A stretch of DNA of 64,000 bases from Mycobacterium sp. URHD0025 (GTDB lineage: Bacteria; Actinomycetota; Actinomycetes; Mycobacteriales; Mycobacteriaceae): assembly GCF_000426065.1 (NCBI RefSeq), contig NZ_AUEQ01000013.1:62001-126000 (forward strand), given 5' to 3'. Positions 10,301-18,000 of the stretch are shown in pieces (the first letter of the stretch is position 1; each line of letters begins with the position of its first letter). A program made the translations under genes and the position numbers. The notes under the pieces were generated by a model, which was given only the letters and a program-made list of their open reading frames with translations, had not been told where the DNA came from and searched no databases.

Positions 10301-10894
10301 CCTGGTGATCTCCAGCTGTGCTTGCGCCGCAGGCTCATCCAGGTCGCGCAGATCGTAGACGGTGACCGGCAACGGGCGGTCACCGATCCGCTGGGTACCG
10401 TCCGGCAGGATCTCGACGCGCAGCATCGGGTGGCGCGCAGCCAGTTTCGCCGCCGCTGCCTGCAGCCGCTGCGGGTCGACACCGCTCCCGTCGAATTCCA
10501 CGTAGAGATGCGCGCCGACGCCGCCGAGCTGCTGGTCCTGGTTGCGGCCCACCCAGAAGGCGTGCTGGATCGGTGCCAGCGGGAAGGGTTCGCCATCGTC
10601 ACCGGCGTCACCGGCGCCGCCCGAATCGGGAACGGGGTCCGCGGCCGAGGTGTCCGGAATGTGTTCGGCCACCAGGTCGATCCAGGCCGAAACGGTGGGA
10701 TTGGCTGCCAGAGCGGCGAATCCGACGTTGATGCCCTGCTTACGCCAGCGGCCCGACAGCGACATCATCCGGATCGAGTCGAGCCCGGATGCGATCAGAT
10801 CGGCGTCGGGATCGACATCGTCAGGGCTGACCCCCAGAAGTTCGGCGACCTCGTCGCGGACCGTCTGGGAACTCGTCGCCACCACGCTCACCAT
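7358..10894 (-). CDS. mbtB: Mycobactin NRPS MbtB (ArCP-Cy-A-PCP, phenyloxazoline formation)
   Basis: A 1178-residue NRPS. An aryl carrier domain comes first (GLDSIRM, Ser40), which receives salicylate or a related aryl acid from MbtA. The condensation-cyclisation domain has the Cy motif D-x4-D-x2-S ('DMQCADAIS'). The adenylation domain has 'YVLFTSGSTGEPKGVEITH' and should activate Ser or Thr. A C-terminal peptidyl carrier has 'FFALGGDSVLGTQL'. No thioesterase domain follows; mbtT supplies this in trans. The ATG at 10894 is chosen by homology of the N-terminus, but GGAGG directly abuts it. The in-frame GTG at 10885, nine bases after GGAGG, may be the real start. The promoter carries iron boxes. 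Confidence 0.93.
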   Translation of the reverse strand: MVSVVATSSQTVRDEVAELLGVSPDDVDPDADLIASGLDSIRMMSLSGRWRKQGINVGFAALAANPTVSAWIDLVAEHIPDTSAADPVPDSGGAGDAGDDGEPFPLAPIQHAFWVGRNQDQQLGGVGAHLYVEFDGSGVDPQRLQAAAAKLAARHPMLRVEILPDGTQRIGDRPLPVTVYDLRDLDEPAAQAQLEITRDAKSHQMLHDEVLQLSLSLLPGGRTRLHVDMDMQCADAISYRNFMADLAALYRGVELPALDYTYREYRARLTASAPSPSDQDLQWWSDRVPDLPDPPALPLVPLSDQRNPHRSIRLWEILDVPTRDALFAAAHRRGITPAMAVGASYANALAHWSTQSRFLLNLPMFGREPYHPDVDKLVGDFTSSLLLDIDLAGAHTATARARVVQETLHATAAHSSVSGLDVLRDMSRHRGSQTLATIVYTSALGLGDLFAGDVTDQFGAPVWTISQGPQVLIDAQATPIADGLMINWDVRIEAFRPGVAEAMFAYHLDELRRLAADDAAWDAADPPAATAQQRQVRAELNASASTPSGDVLYTGFLANADATPDAPAVFCGAGDLTYGELRDKVLTVAAALQSRGVCRGEVVAVLGPKSVEQVIALLAISMVGAAYLPVGVDQPADRAARILHTGGVDFALICGSGSDHPELPHLTVTDAEIIGDPEHFEPVDLTPDDLAYVLFTSGSTGEPKGVEITHDAAMNTIEFINDHFEVGPADRCLALSHLECDLSVIDVYGTLRSGGSMVVVDEEQRRDPDVWVRLIDEYQVTVLHFLTGWLEMLVAAGTSDTAGGPLSSLRVVPTGGDWVRPDLVRALRAAAPRVRFAGLGGATETATHNTIFEVGFGDDALPPHWTSVPFGVPLPNNCCRVVDARGEDCPDWVPGELWVGGRGIARGYRGRPDLTAERFVEYDGRRWYRTGDLVRSWPDGTLEFVGRADHRIKVSGFSIELGEVEGALCRVPGVDAAVAVLVPVQGGHDLLGAVVRADQGGTAAESVAQAIRTAMAEMVPAHMIPQVLLVADEIPYARGKADRTAVVRMLTAVGAPEASRFRAPSGPLETALCSIVGDVLGKSGVGVDDDFFALGGDSVLGTQLVARIRDWLDTSTVMVADVFAARTVAEMAALLSGREAGSDRLALVSELYLEVAGMDSADVASELARTTPEPALGN

Positions 10895-10905
10895 CCTCCA
10901 AACAA

Positions 10906-10924
10906 TTAGTAAAGGCTGCCCTAA
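10906..10924 (-). promoter_or_regulatory. IdeR-type iron box in the mbtB/mbtA divergent promoter (mbtB side)
   Basis: Minus-strand TTAGGGCAGCCTTTACTAA keeps the outer TTAGG and CTAA arms of the iron box (13 of 19 positions). It is centred about 20 bp before the mbtB start, the position expected for repression by iron-loaded IdeR. Confidence 0.75.
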
Positions 10925-10925
10925 C

Positions 10926-10944
10926 TTAGTGGAGGTTACCCTAT
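10926..10944 (+). promoter_or_regulatory. Second IdeR-type iron box (mbtA side)
   Basis: TTAGTGGAGGTTACCCTAT matches 13 of 19 positions of the iron box and starts one base after the first box, so two IdeR dimers could bind side by side. It lies 45 bp before the mbtA start. Tandem boxes in this intergenic region agree with the divergent iron-repressed mbtA/mbtB pair known from mycobacteria. Confidence 0.6.
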
Positions 10945-10988
10945 ATTCGATCTGCCGACACACTTACCCGAGGGGAGCCAGAACACCG

Positions 10989-12638
10989 ATGACCACCGGT
11001 TTTGACCGCGAACTGGACGAACTGGCAAATGGATTCACGCCATTCCCCGAGGACCGCGCCGAGGTCTACCGCCAGGCTGGGTATTGGCAGGGCAAACCGC
11101 TGGACAGCATCTTGCGCGAGGCCGCGCAGCGCTGGCCGGACAAGCCGGCCGTCGTGGACGCCACCGGTGGCCACACCTTCGCCGAACTGGACGCGCTGGC
11201 CGACCGCATCGGCGCAGCACTCGCCGACCGCGGAATCAAACCAGGCGACCGCATCCTGGTCCAGCTGCCCAATACGCGTGAATTCGCCGTGGCCGCTTTC
11301 GGTTTGCTTCGCGCCGGGGCGGTCCCGGTGCTGTGCCTGCCCGGCCACCGCGCAGCCGAGCTGGGTCACTTCGCCGAGGTCAGCGGTGCCGTCGGACTCG
11401 TGATCCCCGACATCATCGCCGGATTCGACCATCGCGATCTGGCCGCCCAGATCGTCGCCGAACACCCACGGTTGCGCCACGTCCTCGTCGATGGCAACCC
11501 GGGCGGCTTCCAATCCTGGTCAGCCCTCAAAGAATTCGAGAATGCCGGCCCGCCGAACGTCGCCGTCGACACGAGCGGCCCGGCCGTTCTACTGGTGTCC
11601 GGTGGCACCACCGGGCTGCCCAAGCTCATTCCCCGCACTCACGACGACTACCTCTACAACGCCGCGGCGTGCGCACAAGCGTGCGAAATGGTGCACGACG
11701 ACGTGTATCTGGCGGTACTGCCCGCCGGGCACAACTTTCCCCTCGCCTGCCCGGGCCTGCTCGGATCGATGACCATCGGCGCGACCACCGTCTACACCGA
11801 CGATCCCAGTCCGGAATCGGCCTTCGCACTGATCAACGCCCACGGCGTCACCGTGACCGGACTCGTCAACGCCCTGGCCAAGCTGTGGACGCAAGCCTGC
11901 GACTGGGAACCGGAGCTGCCCACGTCGCTACGCGTGGTCCAGGTCGGAGGGTCACGGATGTCCCCGGATGAGGCCCGATTCATCCGTGAGGGGCTGAGTT
12001 CCGGACTGCAACAGATCTTCGGAATGGCCGAGGGGATGCTGAATTTCACCCGGCCCGGCGACCCGGTGGATGTGGTGGAGAACACCCAGGGCCGGCCGAT
12101 GTCCCCGCACGACGAGATGCGGGTGGTCGATGAAGATGGTCAGGAGGTCGCGCCAGGACAGGAGGGTGAACTGCTGGTGCGGGGGCCCTACACCCTCAAC
12201 GGCTACTACCGGGCCGAGGAGGCCAACGCCAGGTCGTTCAGCCCGGACGGTTTTTACCGCACCGGTGACCGGGTCCGGATCTTCACAGACGGCCCGCGGG
12301 CGGGTTACGTCGAGGTGACGGGGCGGATCAAAGATGTCATCCACCGTGGTGGCGAGACGGTGTCGGCCACCGACCTCGAGGATCACCTGCTGGCCCACCC
12401 ATCGGTCTACGCGGCTGCCGCGGTCGCACTACCCGATGACTACCTCGGCGAGAAGATCTGCGCTGCGGTGGTTTTCAAAGGCGCACCGATCACCCTGGTC
12501 CAGCTCAACGAGTTCCTCGACCAACGTGGCGCGTCGGCCCATGCCAGGCCCGACGTGCTGGTCCCGATGCCGACCTTGCCGGCCACCGCAGTGGGCAAGG
12601 TCGACAAGAAGAAGGTGATCGCCGCGATCACCGGGTGA
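10989..12638 (+). CDS. mbtA: Aryl-AMP ligase MbtA (salicyl-AMP ligase)
   Basis: A 549-residue stand-alone adenylation enzyme that activates the aryl acid and loads it on the MbtB aryl carrier domain. The P-loop-like A3 motif 'LLVSGGTTGLPKLIPRTH' is at about residues 199-216. 'GMAEGMLNFTR', 'YRTGD' and the C-terminal 'GRIKDVIHRGGETVSATDLE' hinge are all present, and the final 'GKVDKKK' holds the catalytic Lys. The start ATG at 10989 follows a GAGGGGAG sequence about 12 bases upstream. It is divergent from mbtB with iron boxes between them. If the nearby PKS makes 6-methylsalicylate, this enzyme would have to accept the methylated ring. That is inference. Confidence 0.93.
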   Translation: MTTGFDRELDELANGFTPFPEDRAEVYRQAGYWQGKPLDSILREAAQRWPDKPAVVDATGGHTFAELDALADRIGAALADRGIKPGDRILVQLPNTREFAVAAFGLLRAGAVPVLCLPGHRAAELGHFAEVSGAVGLVIPDIIAGFDHRDLAAQIVAEHPRLRHVLVDGNPGGFQSWSALKEFENAGPPNVAVDTSGPAVLLVSGGTTGLPKLIPRTHDDYLYNAAACAQACEMVHDDVYLAVLPAGHNFPLACPGLLGSMTIGATTVYTDDPSPESAFALINAHGVTVTGLVNALAKLWTQACDWEPELPTSLRVVQVGGSRMSPDEARFIREGLSSGLQQIFGMAEGMLNFTRPGDPVDVVENTQGRPMSPHDEMRVVDEDGQEVAPGQEGELLVRGPYTLNGYYRAEEANARSFSPDGFYRTGDRVRIFTDGPRAGYVEVTGRIKDVIHRGGETVSATDLEDHLLAHPSVYAAAAVALPDDYLGEKICAAVVFKGAPITLVQLNEFLDQRGASAHARPDVLVPMPTLPATAVGKVDKKKVIAAITG

Positions 12639-12767
12639 GGTCCCGTCCACCCGGACAGAATCTTATCGTTTCCATAATTTTCCCTTACTTTTCTTAGAGT
12701 TGATGTAGGCTCGGTTCTCGTACGAGGCGCCGATGTCGCGTCTGCGCTCGGAACGGAGGGGACCGTG

Positions 12768-14198
12768 ATGGCCGAATCGGGTTCACAGGCCGTGGTTTTG
12801 GGGGCGGGCATCGCCGGCCTCTTGACCGCTCGGGTGCTGTCGGAGTTCTACGGCTCGGTGACGCTGGTCGAGCGGGATACGTTGGCCGATGGTCCGGGCC
12901 AGCGCAGAGGGGTGCCTCAGGGGCGCCATCTCCACAACTTCCTCAGCCGCGGCACCCAGGTGCTCGGGGAACTGTTCCCTGGACTCTTGACGGAGCTTGC
13001 CACAGCCGGGGCCGTCGTCGACGACGGCGATGACCTGTCGCGCATCTACGTCCACGCCATGGGCTACGAGCTCAGGCCCACAGGACGGTTGGCCGATCCG
13101 GGGCCACTGGCGGCATATCAGGGCAGCCGCCCGTTCATGGAGTTTCACATTCGCCGGCGCGTGGCCGCGCTGGGCAATGTCGTGATCCTCGACAACCATG
13201 ACGTGATCGAGCCCATGATCGCCGGCAATATCGTCAGCGGTGCACGAATCATCAACCGCGACAGCGGCATCGCTACTGTGCTGGACGCGGACGTTGTGGT
13301 CGACGCGACCGGACGTGCCTCGCGCAGCAGTCAATTTCTGCAGAGTTGCGGTTTCGGCGTGCCACCCGAGATCCGGTCGCCTTCGGTCGGCGGCTACTCC
13401 AGCCAGTTGATGCACATCCCACCCGGACGTATCACCGAGCGGATGGCCTTCGTCAACCGGGGCAGCACGCTGCCCGGATTACTGCTGGTGGCCTACGAAC
13501 GCGACACCTGGATGCTGGCCATCACGTGTCCGGACGAGTATGGCACCCTCGCAACCGGTTTCACCGAGATGCTGGAAGCAGCCGAGCAGCTGCTGCCCCC
13601 CAATATCATGACCGGACTCCGCGACGCGACGCCCGTCGGGCAGGTCTCGATTTCCCGCAGCACCGCCGCCACCTGGCGGCGCTATGACCGCATGCCGCAC
13701 CTGCCCGAGGGCCTGGTGGTGGTCGGCGACGCCCTGTGCAATCTCAATCCCCTGCACGGACAAGGCATGACGATGGCCGCTCTGCAAGCACTCGCACTCC
13801 GGGACTGCCTGCGCACCGGCCACACCGATCTTCCTCGACGGTTCTACTGGCTGGCCGCCGAACAGATCGAGCCGGTATGGGCGGCCAATCGGGCCAATGA
13901 TCGCGCTTCATCCGCCGGTGCCCCGCGCAGTGCACGTAATCGGTTGCGCAGCCGGGTCCAACACGCGGCGCTGCACGCCGCCACCAACGACATATTCGTG
14001 GCCGAACGCCTGTTTCGCGTCCGCGGCATGATCGATCCGCCCGCACATCTGCAGGACCCGGCCCTGCTCCTACGGATCCTGCTCGCCAATGTCCGCCATC
14101 CACGCCAGAAGTCACCCCCCGCAGTGAGCCGATCGCGCATCGCTTGTTCCGCGAAGAAGATGCTGAACGTGCTGGTTCCACGACGAGCCCACCGATGA
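12768..14198 (+). CDS. FAD-dependent oxidoreductase (aromatic hydroxylase/geranylgeranyl-reductase-like fold)
   Basis: A 476-residue flavoprotein. The N-terminus has the dinucleotide-binding fold 'VVLGAGIAGLLTARVLSEF' and an acidic 'LVERD' at the end of the second strand. A mid-protein 'VVDATGRASRSSQF' and the second FAD motif 'GLVVVGDALCNLNPLHGQGM' (residues ~325-345) place it in the p-hydroxybenzoate hydroxylase-like superfamily. The substrate is not evident. GGAGGGG lies six bases before the ATG at 12768; a GTG three bases earlier is less well spaced. The 129-bp gap after mbtA contains a possible -10 (TAGAGT, 12695-12700), so it probably has its own promoter. Its place between mbtA and the PKS makes a siderophore-tailoring role possible but unproven. 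Confidence 0.75.
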   Translation: MAESGSQAVVLGAGIAGLLTARVLSEFYGSVTLVERDTLADGPGQRRGVPQGRHLHNFLSRGTQVLGELFPGLLTELATAGAVVDDGDDLSRIYVHAMGYELRPTGRLADPGPLAAYQGSRPFMEFHIRRRVAALGNVVILDNHDVIEPMIAGNIVSGARIINRDSGIATVLDADVVVDATGRASRSSQFLQSCGFGVPPEIRSPSVGGYSSQLMHIPPGRITERMAFVNRGSTLPGLLLVAYERDTWMLAITCPDEYGTLATGFTEMLEAAEQLLPPNIMTGLRDATPVGQVSISRSTAATWRRYDRMPHLPEGLVVVGDALCNLNPLHGQGMTMAALQALALRDCLRTGHTDLPRRFYWLAAEQIEPVWAANRANDRASSAGAPRSARNRLRSRVQHAALHAATNDIFVAERLFRVRGMIDPPAHLQDPALLLRILLANVRHPRQKSPPAVSRSRIACSAKKMLNVLVPRRAHR

Positions 14199-14213
14199 GA
14201 CGGGACACCCAAG

Positions 14214-15011
14214 ATGTTGGAATCGACGTATCGCGCGGCCCGTGGTCGAGTGAGCGAACTGGCCACCGCACTCAGCGACGAACAACGTCGGACGCTCGTA
14301 CCCGCGACCCCGCGTTGGACAGTGCACGAGTTGTTGGCACATCTGGTCGGAGTGGCTGCCGACGCCGCCGCCGGGCGGCTGGACGGAGTCACGAGCGACC
14401 GGTGGACAGCGCGCCATGTCGCGGAACGACGGCACAACTCAATTGACGAGCTTCTCGCCGAATGGCATCGAGTCGGCCCGACAGCGGGCGCCGGCCTCAC
14501 GGACGACCAGATTCTAGGACCCAATCTGGCGGCGGACGCGATCTGCCACGAGGGGGATCTGCGTGAAGCGCTCGGACTGTCACCTGTGGACCGCCAGCAC
14601 TGGCAACCGTTCCTGGAGGCGTTGATGCTGTACCTCGGCAGGCGACTGCGGCACACCACAACCCTGCTGGTTCACGACGAGCGCGGACAGCAATGGAGTT
14701 GCGGTTCAGGCCGGCCGATCACGCGGTTGCACACCGACGGCTATGAATTGCTCCGGGCCAGCTTCAGCCGCCGCTCCCGGCGCCAGATCGCCGCATGGAA
14801 ATGGACTCCGGCTCCCTGCGAGCAGATGGTCGACTGCTTTGGGCTCTTCGGCCCACGCAACGACGACCAGCCGATTCCACCGTCCGTTCCAAATCCCCGA
14901 CTAGCCTCCGGCTCGAACCTCACGCTCCTCCGCGGGCGCCAGCAGCTCGATGATCCTGGCCGTCACGGCCGCGGCGGTGGGATGCTCCCACAGCAGGGTC
15001 GGCGGCAATGA
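14214..15011 (+). CDS. DinB/maleylpyruvate-isomerase-like (TIGR03083-type) protein with C-terminal run-on
   Basis: A 265-residue protein whose first ~225 residues look like the mycothiol-dependent maleylpyruvate isomerase/DinB fold common in actinobacteria. Marks are 'RWTVHELLAHLVGV' near residue 38, a conserved acidic/His segment 'AADAICHEGDLREAL' near 103, and 'FGLFGPR'. The exact reaction is unknown to me. It begins 15 bp after the FAD oxidoreductase and is probably co-transcribed with it. The last ~37 residues are low-complexity (RRQQLDDPGRHGRGGG) and overlap the 3' end of the convergent PKS by 111 bp. This suggests that the original stop was lost and translation runs into antisense DNA. 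Confidence 0.7.
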   Translation: MLESTYRAARGRVSELATALSDEQRRTLVPATPRWTVHELLAHLVGVAADAAAGRLDGVTSDRWTARHVAERRHNSIDELLAEWHRVGPTAGAGLTDDQILGPNLAADAICHEGDLREALGLSPVDRQHWQPFLEALMLYLGRRLRHTTTLLVHDERGQQWSCGSGRPITRLHTDGYELLRASFSRRSRRQIAAWKWTPAPCEQMVDCFGLFGPRNDDQPIPPSVPNPRLASGSNLTLLRGRQQLDDPGRHGRGGGMLPQQGRRQ

Positions 15012-18000
15012 CAGCCCGGTCTGCTTTTCGAGCTGACGACGCAGCCGCACCGTCATGATCGAATCGACGCCCAGCTCCACCAATGGCAGGTCCACGTTCA
15101 CATCCGCCTCTGCGAGCCCCAATTGGCTTGCCACCGCGGTCAACACGTGGGCTGCAAGCTGTTCGGGGTCGAACTCCCCTGCGGCTGGATCGGCGATATC
15201 GTCGGGTTCCTCCTCGGGTGCCACATCCGCCAGGATGGGCACCGCCGCAGCCGCGGGCAGGACCGGAAGGACCACGACATTGGCCGTGTCCTCACGCATC
15301 GCCAGGTCCAACGCGCGCATCGCGTCGTCGGCTCCCACCGTGCCCATGCCGAGCGCATCGAGCTGGGCCGCCACGAACTCCGATGTCGAGCCCATCCCCA
15401 GACCGCGCCATGCGGTCCACGCGACGGCTGTCGTGCGGTCGCCGAGGCTGCGCCGGTGCCGGGCCATGCCGTCCAGGAACGAATTGGCGCAGCCATAGGC
15501 ACCCTGGCCCGGGAAACCTGCCAGGTAACCACATGAGGAGAACAGCACCATCCAGTCGAGCTGGGCAGGCGGGAACACCTCGTGCAACGCAAGGGTCCCC
15601 TGCACCTTCGGATGCATCGCGGTGGCGAACTCGTCGGATGTCGTATTCATCAGCAGCGCACCGGCTTCCACGCCGGCAGCGTGGATGACGCCGCGCACCG
15701 GCGGCAGCGGACGCAACACGTCTCGCAGCGCGTCGGCCGATCCGGCTGCTCCGAGGTCTACTGCGGCGACGGTGACCGACACTCCGCGTTCCTCGAGTGC
15801 GGTGATCGCACGCACCGCCGCCGACTGTGTGCGGTCGGCCCAGGCCGACCGGTCCCCCAGGCCCGAGCGTGACAGCAGCACCAGGCGGCGGGCCCCCAGA
15901 TCGGCCAGTCGCTGGGCCATCAGCAGACCGAGAACACCGGTGCCACCGGTGATCAGATAGGTGCCGCCCGGCGCACACTGCATCGGGCTCGCCTGCGCGG
16001 CGCCCGTCCCGGACGCGGAAAGGCGGGCGGCCAGGGCCACCCCCTCCCGGACCACCAGCACACCGTGCCCGTCCGTCGATCCCAGCGCCGCCAGCGGCAG
16101 GTGTCCGTCGGCCACGTCGACGACACCGCCCCACAGCTGTGGATGTTCGGCCGCGGCGACGCGGCCCAGCCCCCACAGCGGTGCGTGGGTCACGTTGGCT
16201 CCCTCATGGACGCCGACGGTGAGGGCCCACAGCCGCGCCGACAGACCCACGCGCTGCTGCAGGGCCAACGTCCTGGTCACCATGTCCACGGCGGCACCGG
16301 GCGAGTCATCGTCGCGCGGTAGCACCAGCACGACCGCATTTTCGCCGAGTTCGCTTGGCAGAGAGCCCAAATCGATGATCGATTCCAGCTCCGCCGGGTC
16401 TTCCACCGCCACGTACGGCACCGCGGCTGCGGTCAGATCGTCAACCGCGGCTTCCAGCCGGTCGACGTCACCGCCCACCAGTACCACTCCGCTGAGTGGC
16501 CGCTCACCACGAGCCGACACGCGATGCCACGACACCCGGTGCACGATGCGGCGGACATCCGTCGCCGACGACTCGCGGCCCGGATTCTCCAGCTCCTCGA
16601 AGGCCATTCCCTCGATGGACAACAGCACCGTTCCGGACTCATCGGTGATCGCGACATCGGTGGTGGTGGTACCCGGCCTGCGCCGCACCGACAGCGTCGC
16701 CGTCGCCGGCGGCGCGGCGTGTACCTGCACCCGTTCGATCCGGGCGGGCATCCGCAGTCGCGGCGGTCCGTCGAAGCTCGTCGAGGCGGCCGAGGTGGCC
16801 GCGTCCATCAGCGATGCCCAGGTGCTCGGCTGCGTGCCGTCGGGCTCGGAGGTGACCCGGGCCAGCAGTTCGCCTTCACCGCGGCGCAGATCCTTGATGT
16901 CCCAACCGAATCCCATGGCAGCGACGCCGAGCTCGGCCAGGGTGTCGATCACCTGGCGTGGTGCCAGCAACTCGGTGCAGCGGGCGCGGGCCGCATCGAG
17001 GTCGACACCGGCGACCTCCGCGCGGACCGGATCCACCACCGCACTGCTGTGCGTCAGCCATCCGCCGTCCTGATCTTCGGCAGCGTCGGCCAGCCGCGAG
17101 GCCAGGGTCAACTCGCGGTCGGTGAGCACCACCTGCAGATCACGGGCGCGCGCCGGCGCCACGGGCGTGCGCAGCAGCACGTCTTTCAGTGCGGCGCCCG
17201 CGCCGGAAGCCGCCAGGAACGTATTCAACAGCACTGCGGCAGGCACGATCTCGGTTCCCTGGACCGGATGGTCACCGGGATAGGGCCGGGTGTCGAAGTC
17301 GAGCCGGGTCTGCCACATGCGAGTGGCAACGGCCCCCGCCACGTCGGTACGTCCCCCGAGCAGCGTGTGGCCGGTGGCGTCGTGCACCGCACGCCCACCG
17401 GGAGCGGCGGTGGGCACCCGCCAGAAGTGACGGTGCTGCCACTGGGTGACAGGGAGGTCGGCGGCCCACGGATCAGCCTGGCCGACACCGTGATCGATCT
17501 CGGCACCGTGGCAGTACAGCGAGGCGATCGCGGCCATGACGGCCGGAGACTCGGGCGCGTCGCGACGCAGCAGCGGTACCACCGCATGGTCGTCCATACC
17601 CAGGTGCAGCAGCGTCTCGACGATCGAGTGGGACACCACGGGATGTGCGGATATTTCGAGAAACAACCGGTGTCCGTCCTCGGCTGCCGCTGTGACGGCC
17701 TCGGCGAACCGGACCTGCCCTCGCAGGTTACGTACCCAGTAGTCGGCGTCACGCGGTGCCGTGGAGCGCGCGTCGGCCAATGCCGTGGTGTACAGCGGGA
17801 TCTCGGCGTCCCGCGGCGGCTCGAGCCGGGCAACGCTGTCGGCCAGGGCACCGGTCAGATCGTCCATCGCGGGGCTGTGGAATGCCACGTCGGTGTTCAC
17901 CCGGCGCACCACAATGCCTTGTCCCGACCAGGATTCGCAGACCTGCTCCACCGCGTCGGTCAGGCCCGATATGACACACGATTCAGCCGAGGCGCTGATG

